Source: Isoetes taiwanensis (lineage: Eukaryota; Streptophyta; Lycopodiopsida; Isoetales; Isoetaceae). From it: a DNA stretch of 64,000 bases. Both the position numbers and the translations under genes were made by a program. The stretch is from positions 13,934,386 through 13,998,385 of the forward strand of contig JAJEKV010000003.1 of the NCBI GenBank assembly GCA_021234155.1. Reading direction: 5' to 3'. Shown one piece after another: positions 46,441 through 59,400 of the stretch. Under the pieces are notes generated by a model. That model worked only from the letters and a program-made list of their open reading frames with translations. It ran no database searches and was not told where the DNA came from. Position 1 is the first letter of the stretch; the number at the start of each line of letters is the position of its first letter.

Positions 46441-47139
46441 CTACTGTCCTACGTCCTACGTCCTACTGTATGCCACTTCTGGAAAAGGCACTACAAAGTA
46501 AGCTCCACCTGCAATGTCATATCTCTAGTAATGATGAAGAAAAAATGGAAGACACAAATCAGAAATTAAGCACTATACTATTCTACTTATCTGCAATACC
46601 CAACCAAATAGATCCACAAACATAGAAGCATCAGATCCATGCATGTCTGTAGGCTTTGCAACCAAGGTATACAATGAGTCTTCATATGATCCTACATGCC
46701 ATACAGCTAGATTCCCAATTGCTGGTTCTTTTGTAAGCATTGCAATGGATGCTTTGACTGAGCCTGTGTTCATTATATGGTTGAAATTTATTAATGCTAC
46801 TAACTTCTCCGAGCTATCACTAATTATTAGACCAGATAAAACCTAGCAAAAATGAGATTTGATTAAGAATACTGTTGATTTTGAAAAAAAGAAAATATTT
46901 CGTTGATTTTCAAATCCTTGAAGGATTATCTAGTTTTAAAATAGGGAACATGGGAACAAGATCAAAAGCAAAATCATCATAGACTATCCATAATTTGTAC
47001 CTATTTTACGATGTCTATCCAAAAATTGGGCGAAACCTTTACAAATATATGCATTCTAATGCTTCATTTCCTGCTCCTTAATCCATATACTTTCCATCAC
47101 CATTCATAAGCATGCTCGTGTGTACCACAAAAGAAATTA
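46441..47139. other. AT-rich spacer
   Basis: A 66-codon minus frame (46573-46773) is protein-like but unassigned. Confidence 0.25.
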
Positions 47140-47420
47140 TTTAGGGACCACAAAACTACCTAAAATGGTATCCAACATTGTGTACTTGGTACTTGTTTAA
47201 TGTCTCAATAATCAATAGGTTCATTTTGACCTCTAATAGTGTTGTCTTTAGTCTATTCTAATCTATTCTATTCTTTATCTTAACCTTGAACAATAACATG
47301 CTTTTGACTTTTATTTTGAATTTTTGAATTGATTTGTATGAAAGGAATAAGGAAACAATACCCAGTCCTGAAGTACCTAGTGCAGGTACTTTGGTAGGTT
47401 CCAAAGGTGAACACTTGTAG
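47140..47420 (-). mobile_element. Dispersed MITE-like repeat, copy A
   Basis: The reverse complement of this stretch matches 49300-49590: GTACCTGCACTAGGTACTTC, TGGGTATTGTTTCCTTATT, TTAAGATAAAG and TATTGAGACATTA occur in the same order in both. No coding capacity and no clear terminal inverted repeat. Copies are about 80% alike by eye. Confidence 0.6.
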
Positions 47421-47934
47421 CATGCTTATGCTCCACTAGATTCGACCCTCATCCCGAGTTCCAGCATTTTCTTGTTTAATCTGCTACATTTTTTAGGATT
47501 TCTTCACGACTTTGAGTTGCTTCTTTCTGTTTTCTTTCTCTTTGAATCCCACCCCTTGTTAAGACTCCGACCCACTAGTTATTGGCAAAAGGGAAACTAT
47601 AAAGATCAGCAGAAACTTGTGGAAACCTGCTCTTCTCAAAATCAACAAAAATTTGATTCTCCGCCTTCGACGGGAAAATTACCTCTACTGTTGCAGGTTT
47701 AGGCCAGTTAAAGAGAATATTGGGTATATACCATCATATTTTCGAGTATGCCCATCTAGGCAGGGTTTGCCCTTTAGGGGCAACCTAAAAAGCCCATGCC
47801 TATGCCACTTTCTTTATCTGGAGCGCATGATGTTGGCCTTTTCTTATCCACTAGGTCTCTGCACAAGGAAGAAGTTTCATCTTAGCACAAATATTTATTT
47901 CCTTCCTAGCTTTTAATATCATGGTCTTCTCTAA
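47421..47934. other. Spacer, no confirmed gene
   Basis: Two overlapping plus-strand frames of 76 and 99 codons show no known domain. Confidence 0.25.
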
Positions 47935-47998
47935 CTATTCTATTCTATTCTATTCTATTCTATTCTATTCTATTCTATTCTATTCTATTCTATTCTAC
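47935..47998. repeat. (CTATT)n pentanucleotide microsatellite, about 12 copies
   Basis: Uninterrupted CTATT repeats. The same pentamer forms the tails of the LINE 3' ends at 17777 and 50844, so this may have started as such a tail. Confidence 0.9.
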
Positions 47999-48506
47999 TA
48001 AAAGCATTGTCCCTTAATCTTTCTAGACCCATTCTTCATATATGTGCATTTCTCGATATCTTCAAAATACCGCCTTGCAATGCAAGATGGGGCTTATAGC
48101 ATAAAAGACTGACCTGCACAATAAACACTCTCGTGCCTGTGAGGACAATCTCGACAAACGGATCTCATATTTGTCGAGTTAGAATGAACACTTGCATTGG
48201 TATGGAGTTCGTACTATGAATATTATTTTAGGTTGAACAACTGTATACATTAGGTTGTGGAATTGCATACAGCCATATGCTTTCAGATGACAAAGCTTCG
48301 ATTTCGTTCCTCAAATTCATTGAAAAGAGTAACCTTCCCAATTTTATCCTTAATGCTTTGAAGAAACTAGCCTTCAACACTATAGTTCAAAGCAATGCCA
48401 TGGGGCAAGCCACTCAAGAATACTTTGACGGAAATTAGAAATCAAAGAGACATGTCCCTCAGTTTTGGATGCATTGTAAAAAATGTTAGGGCCCAATTGC
48501 AGAGGG
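47999..48506. other. AT-rich spacer
   Basis: Nothing recognised. Confidence 0.3.
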
Positions 48507-49299
48507 TATTATCGATCACACATATGATCCGAACCTTTTAAATCTCAAAAAGCTTCTTACATGTCTTCATTAGATAAAACAAGATCTTACAATCCTTAAA
48601 CCATCAATCACTGCAACAAATTCACGAGTCCAACTATTAACAGAATCCGGTAATCACTATCTACAATAAGAAAGACAGATGGGCACAACTTATTCAAATA
48701 ACCTGGGTTTCTAGCCAGTGCACCAAAACCAGCTTAAAGTCCATCTGATAGAAGTTACACTGATAAATTTTAATATTTAATCTCCACTCCACCAAAATAG
48801 GAGAATGATTCAATGAATTACATCCATAACTCGTATTGATCTAGCTCTAGTTCACCAAAACCAAAGAAAGATCCATTCAAAGAACCAACTTATGTTAGTT
48901 CATCGTCCAACCAAATAAATCAGCGCTAACTTCTGGCAAATTAGGCAAGGCGACTGACAATAGAAAAAATTCACTAATAGCAAGATCTTCTTATTTGTAC
49001 AAAGGATAATTTCCAATCTTTAGAGTAGTAGGAGATCGTTGTTTGCATTCATGTTATGATAATCGGCTCCGAAATCCACCAAGTCTTGCAGCAGAAGTTC
49101 GATCTAAAACAATCGTAGCTTCTCGTCCAGAAGCGATCACCATGTATTACTATAGTAGCCCGAGAGTGTTCCACTTGTCCTAAAATTACGAGCCCCGCCC
49201 AATAGTTACTGTAGCCCTTATTTATATCAGGTCCGCCCCTTAAAGGACTCATGTTCCCATTTAACTATAAATTATTTTATAGCTTAATTGTTTCTCACC

Positions 49300-49590
49300 A
49301 CTTTTGGAACTTGCCAAAGAATAGAATAGAATAGTACCTGCATTAGGTACTTCTGGATTGGGTATTGTTTCCTTATTTTTTGCATAAAAACTAATTTAAA
49401 AGTTCAAGATAAAAGTCTAAATCATGTTAGTATTGAAGGTTAAGATAAAGATAATACTATTGGAGGCCAAAATAAATGCATCAACTTCAATGTTTATTAG
49501 TTATTGAGACATTATACAAGCAATCAGTACCTAGTGGTTAGATAACCTTTTAAGTAATTTTATGGTCCTTTATTAGTACTTTTTGTAGTA
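49300..49590 (+). mobile_element. Dispersed MITE-like repeat, copy B, inside the left LTR
   Basis: Matches copy A (47140-47420) in opposite orientation. It is absent from the right LTR, so it inserted after the LTR element. An extra AATAGAATAGAATAG lies at its left part (about 49319-49334). Confidence 0.6.
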
Positions 49591-49817
49591 AGGTGTAGCA
49601 TGCTTATGCCCCCTTATAAGATATTATTTAAACCATAGATATTATAAGGTTTTCCTTTGCCCTTCAATTTGCATTGCCAGTAATCTGCCAAACTTATGCA
49701 CCCATGCTAGTCCACTAAGGCTAACATTCAAGACCACACCCCCGAGCTGCCATGTTCATATCAATTCGTTCCTTTCTGAGAAGCAAATGACCTCAGTCGT
49801 ATCCTAAAAATACAAAT

Positions 49818-49972
49818 TAAGCACCAACTCAATTTGCATAATATAAAAATTAAGCATCAACTCAATTTGCGGCACTTGAGCACCAACTCAGTCCGTTTGT
49901 ACTTGAGCACCAACTCACGTGAGCATCAACTCGTTCCATTTGTACATGGGCATCAACTCAATCAGTTTCAAG
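49818..49972. repeat. Short degenerate repeats of GAGCACCAACTCA
   Basis: AGCACCAACTCA, AGCATCAACTCA and GGGCATCAACTCA variants occur seven times with spacings of about 18-35 bp. Confidence 0.7.
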
Positions 49973-50324
49973 GTCCAAAGGCTAGGATTATAATCTCAAA
50001 AATGGCACCAACTATTCATTGTGGTCACAATTGTTGCGTCTAAGGATTAAGATTAAGATACTGAAAGGATTGAATTGATCTACGGAGTTGGCATATGATT
50101 AACAAGGTTTTAAATTGTAAAGTAAGTTCCTAAATTCAAAGATTATGTAAGGTTTAAGAAAGAGTAATGGGTTATTGTTGAAACACCAACCTCAACCAGT
50201 AGCACCAGCTCCTGTTCAAATTTTAGATAGCAATCTAAAAATTTCAATGTCATCCATTAATATCAAATACTTATGGCAACAACCATAATATTGTGCGAAT
50301 ATTAACTGATGAACAACCGTTAGA

Positions 50325-50420
50325 ATGAATGAATGAATGATTTTTTTTTCGTCCACGGAGGCCAATTGGCCTAAGAATGCAATACAATTATAAAATAGAT
50401 TTACAATTCCTTCAGTGGCA
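50325..50420 (-). mobile_element. Short LINE 3'-end fragment
   Basis: GAATGAATGAATGAATGATT followed by TCGTCCACGGAGGCCAATTG matches the tail plus last 3' UTR bases of the LINE family at 17777 and 50847. Confidence 0.5.
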
Positions 50421-50846
50421 CCAACTACTTCATAAAGATTTATTATATTCTCTAACCCCTATGCATATCCGCAATTGCTTACAGGCAAATTCTAATCACT
50501 AGCAACTAGGGACTCATAAAAGATGCAATTTACATTGTTCAGGCTATGGATTAGTTCAAATAAAGATAAATTCTTCCACCATAGATGCATCCTCCGTAGA
50601 TACATAAAAAGTTTAGTCAGAAATCCATATTGGCCAAGAAGATGGTTGTCAATTTTGGTCAGGCTTGATTTGAAGGAAATCCATTTTGGCAGAATGAAAT
50701 GGATTGATAAGATAAGATAGGTTTTGTTTGCACTGTGTATTCCAAATCACCTTATGTTTCCTGCAACCTATATTTCCGGCAACGAAAAGAATTCACCTTA
50801 CAGATATTCAAGGATTTCTCTAGAATGCTTCTTTCCTTTTAATAAT

Positions 50847-52690
50847 AGAATAGAATAGAATATGATTTTATCGTCCACGGAGACCAACTGGCCTATGGGA
50901 CCCAAGTACAAAGAGAGAGCAGCAGCGATACTACCGTGATTAAAAACCCCTCACCAAGGGTTTTCGGGAAAACCTTAGTAGCAATAAGGATGCCGACATA
51001 CCGCACGCTTATATACATAATCACAAGTACAAATGAGGTTAATGCCTGGACAAAGGGGCATAACCGAGTCCGGTATCCATTACCTCCCAAAGGTAATGAT
51101 CCCAACAAGCCTACAGAGGCCGTGCTTTCGTGAGGCTCATGCAAGGCCCTGATGGGGCACAACTAACCGAGCATACCGAGCCCCGATATGCTCGTGACGG
51201 ACAGGCCTAGAGGGCATGACTTTCATCCTCAATGGCGCTCGTTGACAGCGATCGGCAGACTCTGTCCTCACGCTGCCCCCTAATCCATCTCCCCCCGCTC
51301 AATGCGGAGGTGGTGTGCACTGTCGCGAATGGAAGCAATCACCACCGCGCTTTTCATGCGTAGATGGGTGCGCAGTGTAGTGGTGTGGGCCCCTCGTGAG
51401 CATGGGATTAACCTCGTTGTCGATAATTTGCCACCTTGACATGTGACGAGGCCTCTGCATCCCAAAGCTTGGCCATGAAGCAAGCATCCAATATTGCTTC
51501 AAAGCGCCAAGCGTTCCTTCGCAGGTATGCACTGTCCACATCCGTGTGCCTCGCACATTCCATAGCGAGAACCACCGGGCTTGCTTTGTCTTTCCAAAGA
51601 AGCTTTGAGTCGCCAAGGGCCCATCGCCAACGCCAAAGCTAGGGTTGGGCAGCCGGGCTTCATCCATAGCCACCACCTTCCGAAGTAAATAATGTGACGC
51701 TCCAAATGCAGCCCTCTCAGAATGGAAGGAAGCCTGCCTCTTGGAGCAAGATCCGATATGGGACCGTGGATTTCACTCCCAGCGTCTCGGCCAAGAAAGC
51801 CTTCTCAGACCGCCTAGATCATTCCAAGTGGTGAGGGATATCACCGCCCCCACACTTCTGCCCCATAGAGGAGGACCGGTTCAACCAAGGCCCTCAACAA
51901 GTGTGCCCGGTGACCCCATGCATACAACTCGCCTTTGTGGATCGTTGTTTTGCATTGCATACGTGGTTTTCCACCAAGCAAAGGACTGTAACCCGATGGG
52001 ATGCATCCCAAAGGTGGGTAGTAGAAAACTCAATGCCCAAATACTTATAAGATCGAGCCACCTCCACTACCTCCGCCTCGGTAAGTGAATGAGGGAAGAC
52101 GTGGTGCCGGATGATGGGAGCAAAGAAGACTTTGTCTTGGCCAAGTTAACTCGTGGTCGTTGAATTGGCGTAGTGTCCAAAGCATCCGGTGGCATTGCAT
52201 GTCCTCCGGGTATATGCGAGCAGTCAACATCATCAAAGATATATGAGTTACCGGATTATGTGGTGCATCAACCGAGCCCCATGCTCAGCTAGCCATTCTT
52301 CTAGCTGGTCAATGTACGTCCAAGAGCGCCGGGGATAGAGGGCAGCCCCGGGCGCACTTAATGTTACTAACAACTGCCCCCCGACAAGCAGGAGACTACC
52401 GTAGCAAGCCTCAGATAGTCTGATATAGCATTCTCAGAAGTCGACGGGGTCCCTAGTCGCCCTCAATCATTCCCACAACTTATCCCGAGGCACTCAATAA
52501 AAGCCTTTGTGAAATCCACAAAGCAACAAGCATGATTCTCAAGGCCGATTCCGGCTATCCTCTATGAGTGTTCGCAGAGTGAAGATATGGTCAATAGTAA
52601 AATGCCGGGGGCGGAAGCCTGCCTGCGTGCGAGCCCGCACTTCTCCATCCTCTGCCCAAAGTGTCAAGAGGATAGGATCAGATTGGTAAG
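50847..52690 (-). mobile_element. LINE (non-LTR retrotransposon) with reverse-transcriptase remnants and (TATTC)n tail
   Basis: Minus-strand text from about 52640 reads QAGFRPRHFTIDHIFTLRTL and later VPRDKLWE, corresponding to the middle of a non-LTR reverse transcriptase. YIDQLEEWLAEHG lies near 52300, EDMQCHR--WTLRQF near 52180, and a Cys/His-containing C-terminus near 51200. The element ends with CCGTGGACGATAAAATC then TATTCTATTCTATT at 50862-50844. Multiple frame shifts, stops and internal deletions show it is dead, including loss of the segment around the catalytic YADD. The pentanucleotide tail argues against the poly(A)-tailed L1 group; the clade is not resolved. Confidence 0.75.
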
Positions 52691-53651
52691 AATGGATCGA
52701 GAAGTTAAAAATTAAAATTCATAAAGAAAAATCATTTGGGTTCTCAGGGTAAGGATTTATTTTCCAGTTTGCAATCTCCAGCACCAACCGGATGACTTGC
52801 AACATTGATACCAGTTGTTACAGACACACCTACGATACAAACCTTTTATATCTCAGAAGCCTTCTTACAGATTTCCATCAGATAAAACAAGGCCTTACAA
52901 TCCATAAACCATCTACTGTTGCAACAAATTTACAAGTCCAACTATTAGCAGAGTCAAGTAATCACTATTTACAATGAGAAAGATAGGTGGGCACAACTTG
53001 CTCAAATAATCGGAGTTCCTAGCCAGTTCACCAAACCCAGCTTAAAATCCTTCTGATAGAAGTTACACTGATAACTTCTACTATTCAATCTCCAAACAGG
53101 AAAATGATTCAATGAATTACACGCATAACACAAATTCACTAATAATATAGCAAGATCTTCTTATCTGTACAAGATATAATTTTCAAGTTCCTTTAGAGTA
53201 GCAGGAGATTGCTGGGCATTCATGTTATGATAATCGGCTCTGGAATCCACCAAGCCTTACAACAGAAGTTCGACTTAAAACAATTGTAGCTTCTCGTCCA
53301 AAAGCGGTCGCCATGTATTACTGTCGCAGCCGAATGTTCATCCTTGTCCTAAAATTACTGTAGCCCTCCCCAATTACTGTAGCCCTTATTTATATCAGAT
53401 CTACCCCTTAAAGGACTCCCGCTCCCATTTAACTATAAATCGATTTATAGCTTAATTGTTTATCTTTAACTATACCTTTAGCATGGCAATAATACCTTGC
53501 CTTACGAGATATTTTTTAAACCATAGCTATTACAAGGTTTTCCTTTGCCCTTTAAGTTGCCTTGCCAGTAATCTGCCAAACTTATGCACCCATGCTAGTC
53601 CACTAAGACTAACGTTCAAGACTACTCCCCTGAGCTACCATATTCATATCA

Positions 53652-53815
53652 ACGGGAATGGATTTTGTTCAAAAAATGCCCTCCTCATTTGCCCTTGCAC
53701 CTATGCAAATATTTCCTTCATTCATGCCTTTAATTCCTTTATCCAATCCCTTATAACATGTCACGGTAGAATTAATCTGTTATAGTGTTACATATCCTGA
53801 TATTTACATAGTTTT
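53652..53815. other. Short spacer
   Basis: Nothing recognised. Confidence 0.3.
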
Positions 53816-53999
53816 ATTAGCTACATCGATCATTTCACGCAGTTTTCAATGATCCAATTAACGTCAAGAATTCAATTAAGTTTTGATTATGTCAAGGAAT
53901 TCAATGCATTAGCTACATCGATCATTTCACGCAGTTTTCAATGATCCAATTAACGTCAAGAATTCAATTAAATTTTGATTATGTCAAGGAATTCAAGGC
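53816..53999. repeat. Tandem duplication, two copies of 92 bp
   Basis: ATTAGCTACATCGATCATTT through GTCAAGGAATTCAA-GCAT occurs from 53816 and 53908; only two or three differences. Confidence 0.9.
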
Positions 54000-56499
54000 A
54001 TCAATATACCTGAAATTATCTAACCGAAGAATCCCTGCTTTAGTGGATAATTCAACAGCTTCTTGCAAATCTCATTATCTTTGTCTATTAGACCTAGAGA
54101 ATAAGACCTGTTGTGTTCACATTACGAGAGAAAAAAACGGAATGTCGTTGTTGCCCTGCTATGGCAACATGGCAAGGTGCCATCAAATCTTATTCATGTT
54201 GCAGGAAAAAGGAAGACACTATGTTGAAGAACCAAGTGAAGACATTGAACTGGAATCAAGGTCACACATTGAGACCCCTATGAAGTTTGCAAGCTATGAA
54301 GTGGTATCTTTTCTCCTTCATGTTGTCATTTCTATTCCACTCCCTCACATCTACCTCATTTCCAACATACCATCACCCTATACCATTATGCATCTCACAC
54401 ATAGCCTTTTGTTCCATAGTTGACCTACCACTACCTAAGGCACATTTTCAAAAAGTTGTTACACCAAAAAGATTGCCTAAGCATCAAGTTTTATATCATC
54501 ATTTTTCATCACACCATTCCATTATCACACACTTCACACCAAGTGGCTAAAGCCAAAAAGCATTTTATGCTAGCCAAAATACAAAAAAGGGAAGGAAAAG
54601 CTAAACACGAGTTTGCCTAGTCACCACCTCTAAGTGACATGGCATGATGACTAGATACACATGTCATCACTTACAAAGCCACTTTGGTCCACTCATCAAT
54701 TGCCACTTCCATATGTCATCCACCAAGTTGCCACCTAAGCAACAAGTGTCCACATCATCACATCACTCCACACCATTACATCACTCAACATCATTACATC
54801 ATTCTACATCATCACATCACCTTACATCATCAAATGATGACTAGGCAAGTTTTGACCAAACCCAAAAAGTTGGTCAACCATAAGATTGAAATGCTTGGAA
54901 AATGAGCCTATTAGCCTTGTTCTTCCTCCTTGCCACCTCATTCTAAACCTATTGCCAAAAATCATTTTGACTAAGGGAAAAGATGGTTACCAACCCTTAA
55001 GTGCCACATCATCATCATTTTTGCCACCTCACCAAGTCCCATGCCTACTCACTCCATTTATTTTTCCCACAAAAAAATCAAAGTATTGCATTTGAAAATT
55101 TGATGATACCACCTGGTAGCCCTCATGAAATCATGCCACGTGGCACAAACATTTTTGAAAAAAGAGTTTATATTGACCTTCTAAATGACTTCCTTGGGAA
55201 ACGTGCCTCATTTAAAAAAATGGTAAAACCTACCTACATCTACCCCCCATCTATCTACCCTCTCATCCTCTGCCAAGTGGCGTCCCCCCTGGCATGCCAA
55301 GTCGAAACACGAAGCCGAAGCTTGGCGGGGAGGAGACCACGTAATCGCGAAACGAGAGAAATGGATCTGTATTTATACCTTGGCCCATTTTTTCATTCAG
55401 GCCTGTGGGATAGTTGTTCCTGAGAAAAACTCCGAACCCTAAAATTTAACTTGCCAAGAACCTGTTTTTTCTTCGATCGAATCGAAAGCAATCATTGCAT
55501 TGGTCGACTATTTTGTCCTCGCCGCACACAAAGAAACACCTAAACCGACCCGTAATCATAGCCAAGACTCTGAATTTGCCAAGATCCGCCGGAAACGAGA
55601 TTTTAAAAAGGGGTTTTGTTCGACAAGAAAAATTGTGGGCGCTTTGCGCCGATTCAAGACGGTACCAAGAGTGAAGTCGGAATTGATGCCGAGAGATCCT
55701 CCCCGCCTTAAGAAATCAGTCTTGAGGCATATTATGATCAATTTGTATCCAAAAATTCATGATTTGTATGTTTTTAGAGATGTCCTCGTTGATTGATCAT
55801 CTTGATCATTAACATGATATCAAATGTGATGACTCGATTCTGTTGAATGAAAATCACCTTGGAAAATATCATTTGTAGCATTTGCATCCTGAATTAACTT
55901 GAAAAATAAAAAGAAAAAACTACATATCTCAGATCTCGGTTGCATCCGAGGCTCTAGTTGCATTTAGTACAATTGTTTGGAAAGGAAAAGTTAAAAAGTA
56001 AAAAAAAAAGGGGGGAAAGATCAATCTCCTAATGTTTCAAAGTCCATCTCTCATTCTTTCTATAGATATTAGATGCTTAGACATGTTTTTAAATCACACA
56101 CTGAATTTTTGACCTTGGAAATAGCATGCACTTATTGTGCGTGTCCCGCGGTTCACCGTCAAAATTTAGTTGGATCAAAAATTCATCATCGTTTTCATTT
56201 GGCAAAATTTAGTGCAATCATTCCAGTCCATTGACTAGTTTCACTTAGTCAAGAATCAATATTCCTCACCAACTGTGGAGATTCTTTTTGCATAGACTTT
56301 CTACAACACTTTTTTCACATATCATTGTATCATGCTATGCTTACTTGGGTTCAAAATGTCGAGTGCATTGGTTTCTCGTGTCTGTTAGAACAAGACTAGC
56401 TTTTTGGCTTTAGGGAAACTAGTGAAATCTTGTTTTTGGAGGTCTAAACACGATATATTCCAAAGACGCAGTGATCACCTCAAGTGATCCGGAGGTCCT
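54000..56499 (+). other. Probable LTR and leader region upstream of the gypsy fossil
   Basis: 54600-54850 is rich in CATCACATCA-type repeats and GCCACCT/AAGTGNCA phrases often seen in large Ty3/gypsy LTRs. A TATA-like GTATTTATACC lies at 55369-55379, about 1.1 kb before the first gag-like text. LTR ends and a primer site could not be fixed, and no second LTR is inside the window. Confidence 0.3.
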
Positions 56500-59400
56500 A
56501 GACCAAGATTATTACTTCTTTGACCCGAGGTTGGTGGTTTAGCCAGTTTTGCCATCAACATTTTGGAGGTCCCACCGAGATTTCCACCGGTTTTCAAGAA
56601 CTCATGGCTCCTAGAGGAAGAAATGAACAACAAGAAGCCCCGGAATCATTGGAACCACAAGGAGTACCTGTTGCAAACTGTGGTGCAGCCAAATTGTGCA
56701 ATCCCACAAGATTTTGAGCTAAGTTTGCCCATTACTCCACCCATATTTGAACCAACTATGAATGCTAACCATTTTCCTCAAAAGTATTTGATGAATATTA
56801 TAGAGATTATGGTTGTAAAAAGGGCTGTAGATTCTCCGAGTTTAAGAGATGCATGAAATCTGATGAGGCATATGCTTGGTGTGAGCATGTGACCTCGCTT
56901 ATGGGTACCGATACATATGAGAGTCTTGTGCAGCAATTTTTGGCTAGGTTTTGGCAAACTATCTCCCCTCAAGAGTTAGCAAATGAGCTACAAACTTTTT
57001 GCATAAGGGCAGGTGAAAGTATCAACCACTATGTGGAAAGGTTTAGTGCATACTTGAGAAAATGCCAAAAGAGTCGTACCTACTCCCACACTCTATTTCG
57101 TGGCTGCTTTCATTAAAGGATCACACCAAGGCCTAAGGTGCAATGTAAAGATGCTAAAGATTCAAAATCGGAAGGTTTTGATACCATACACAAGACTTTT
57201 GAAAAGGCAACCAAAATCTCTAATGATATGTCTTTTTTACCCGATAATCATGTAAACCATTGTGCCGACCCTTTTTTATCCGTGATTATGAGCAGGAGTA
57301 ATGAGCATGTGCCCCTCAGATATGCAAAGTAAGCAAAAAAGAAAGAAGAAAATCCAAAGATGAAGAAGCTACACCTAAAATCAGTGAATCCAAGAGTGAG
57401 ATGGCCAAAATGTCTCGAGACCATTGCAGAGCTGACCAAACAACTTTTGGAGTTGAAGAACAAAGAAAAAACTTATCCTCCTTGTGCACATTGTTTCAAA
57501 GATACTCATCCTTCCGATATTTGCTATTACAGGGGCATGCTTGAAATGTGGTAAGAAAGGTCATTTTGGAAAGATCTGCCACCTGTGGTGCAATTTCTGC
57601 AAGGAAATAGGTCATCTTGAGGACAAATGTTTTGTTAAAGAATACTTTGACAAGCGTGACAAAGGCAAGAAATTGAGGGAACATCCGCCATTAGGTTTGT
57701 AGAGGAATATGAGGAGCGTGAAGAGATCATGGTGGTGCAAACAAGAAAAATGGTGGAAAGTGGAACACCCGGCAGATAAAGGTATGAGCAAGAACATTCC
57801 TGTCAACAAAGAAGTTCGGTGATAGCTCCACCTCCTTTTGAGAAGTTTAATAAAAAGGACAAAGAGTTAGATGAGCTAGATATGATCCTAAAAGTTCTAA
57901 AGTAAGCATAGATCTCCTCACGCTTCTCGTGATTGCACCTAGCTATAGAGAGAAAATATTGAGGTCTAATAATGTTGAACAAATTTCATTTGCTGATGTG
58001 CATGAGACAGAGAAGGTTATATTAACCCAAGAAGAAAAAGATCCGTGTGCTTTCACTTGCTCACCTAGTTTAGGTAACTTGCATTTATCTAGGGTCTTGC
58101 TAGATGGAGGCTCTCCACTAAATGTCATGCCTCAAAGATGTAATGAAGAAATGTGGTCTTGCTGTCACTCAACCATCACCTGTCATATTAAGGTCATTCT
58201 CCAATGCCAAGATAAAACCCATAAGACTAGTGACAAAGGTGCCAATAGAAATTGAAGGTATAATTGTTGAGGCCAGTTTCATAGTTGTGGCTTTTGAAGT
58301 TAATTGTGATGTGACTGACATATATGACTTGTTGTTGGGAAGGAGATGGTTATCCACTGTAGATGCTAGACCTGTCTGGTCCAAAGGGCAGTGTACCATT
58401 TCAAATGGAGCAAGAACTGTAACTCTATACAACAAAATAGGTGATGCTAATCTGTACAACTTTATAGAACAAGATATGTTGATTGAAGATGAGCCAGGTG
58501 TGTTAAAAATGCCTGTTTCTGTTTGCAAACCAATAGAAATCATACCTACCTGTTTAAGTGACCTTGGCATGGAAGCAAATCTCAATAAAGGTGTGTTGTG
58601 GTTTGATGGTGGAATTTCAATCAAATTGAATATAGCATCTTCTGCAGCTGTGATCAGAAACTGTGCCAATAAACTCTTATCCAAAGTTGGTAGAGTGCAC
58701 GAAGGAATCACTTCAAATATGGCCGAATATAAGGCACTCATAGCTGGCTTAGAAGAATCTTTGGCTTTAGGTTTGACTGACGATCTATCTTTGGTGATTC
58801 TCAATTGATATGCGCATGTGTCACCGGAGAATACCGCACCAAAACCAAGACATGTCAGAGCTCAAAGAAAGGGTACTGCAACTTCTAAGCAAGTTCAAGG
58901 CTTGGGAGATCAAACATATACCTAGGGAGGAGAATTGTGAAGCAGATGCACTTTGCGTAACCGCGTTCCTTGACTATTTGGTCGAGGGAGCTATAAATGA
59001 AGATGAATTGAACAAAGAAGATGCAACACAACTTTATCCTATTCTCGTGATAGATGCACAAAGAGAAAGAGGTAAAAGAGTTAACCATCAACAAAATGGA
59101 CAGTAAGAACACTTTTCCTTGGAGATCTTTTTTGATAGCAAAGATGAGGCTTCCTTAAAATTTTCTTTGAGAACCGGAAAGATGTATTTGCCTCGATTAT
59201 ACGTAATTAGTAGGAGTGAGGACTGATATTTATGAATTTGAAATAAAGATAAAAGAAAATGCTAAACCTGTAATGCAAAAACTCAGAAGAATAAATGCAT
59301 CACTGCTTACCTTGATCAGAGAGGAATTATTGAAGATGAAAGAAGCCGAGGTTATTAAAGAGATAACAAATCCCGACCGTCGCCTTGCATTGTTCCAAAG

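Larger units (their letters stand above)
48507..53651 (-). mobile_element. Fossil LTR retrotransposon with nested LINE and MITE-like insertions
   Basis: Direct repeats at about 48507-49763 and 52816-53651 share long blocks (AACCTTTTA, ATGATAATCGGCTC, CTCGTCCA-AAGCG, CCTTATTTATATCAG, TGCCAGTAATCTGCCAAAC) and, read on the minus strand, start TGATATGAA and end near TGTAACA. TGGTATCA just inside the right copy resembles a tRNA-Met-type primer site, and a purine-rich stretch abuts the left copy. The left LTR contains the MITE-like copy at 49300-49590. No gag or pol of its own remains: the interior is AT-rich DNA plus a LINE (50847-52690). Broken and old, judging from LTR divergence. Confidence 0.65.

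Noticed and set aside
58169-58804. 211-codon minus-strand open frame
   Set aside because: It is the antisense shadow of the RNase H-bearing part of the gypsy fossil.
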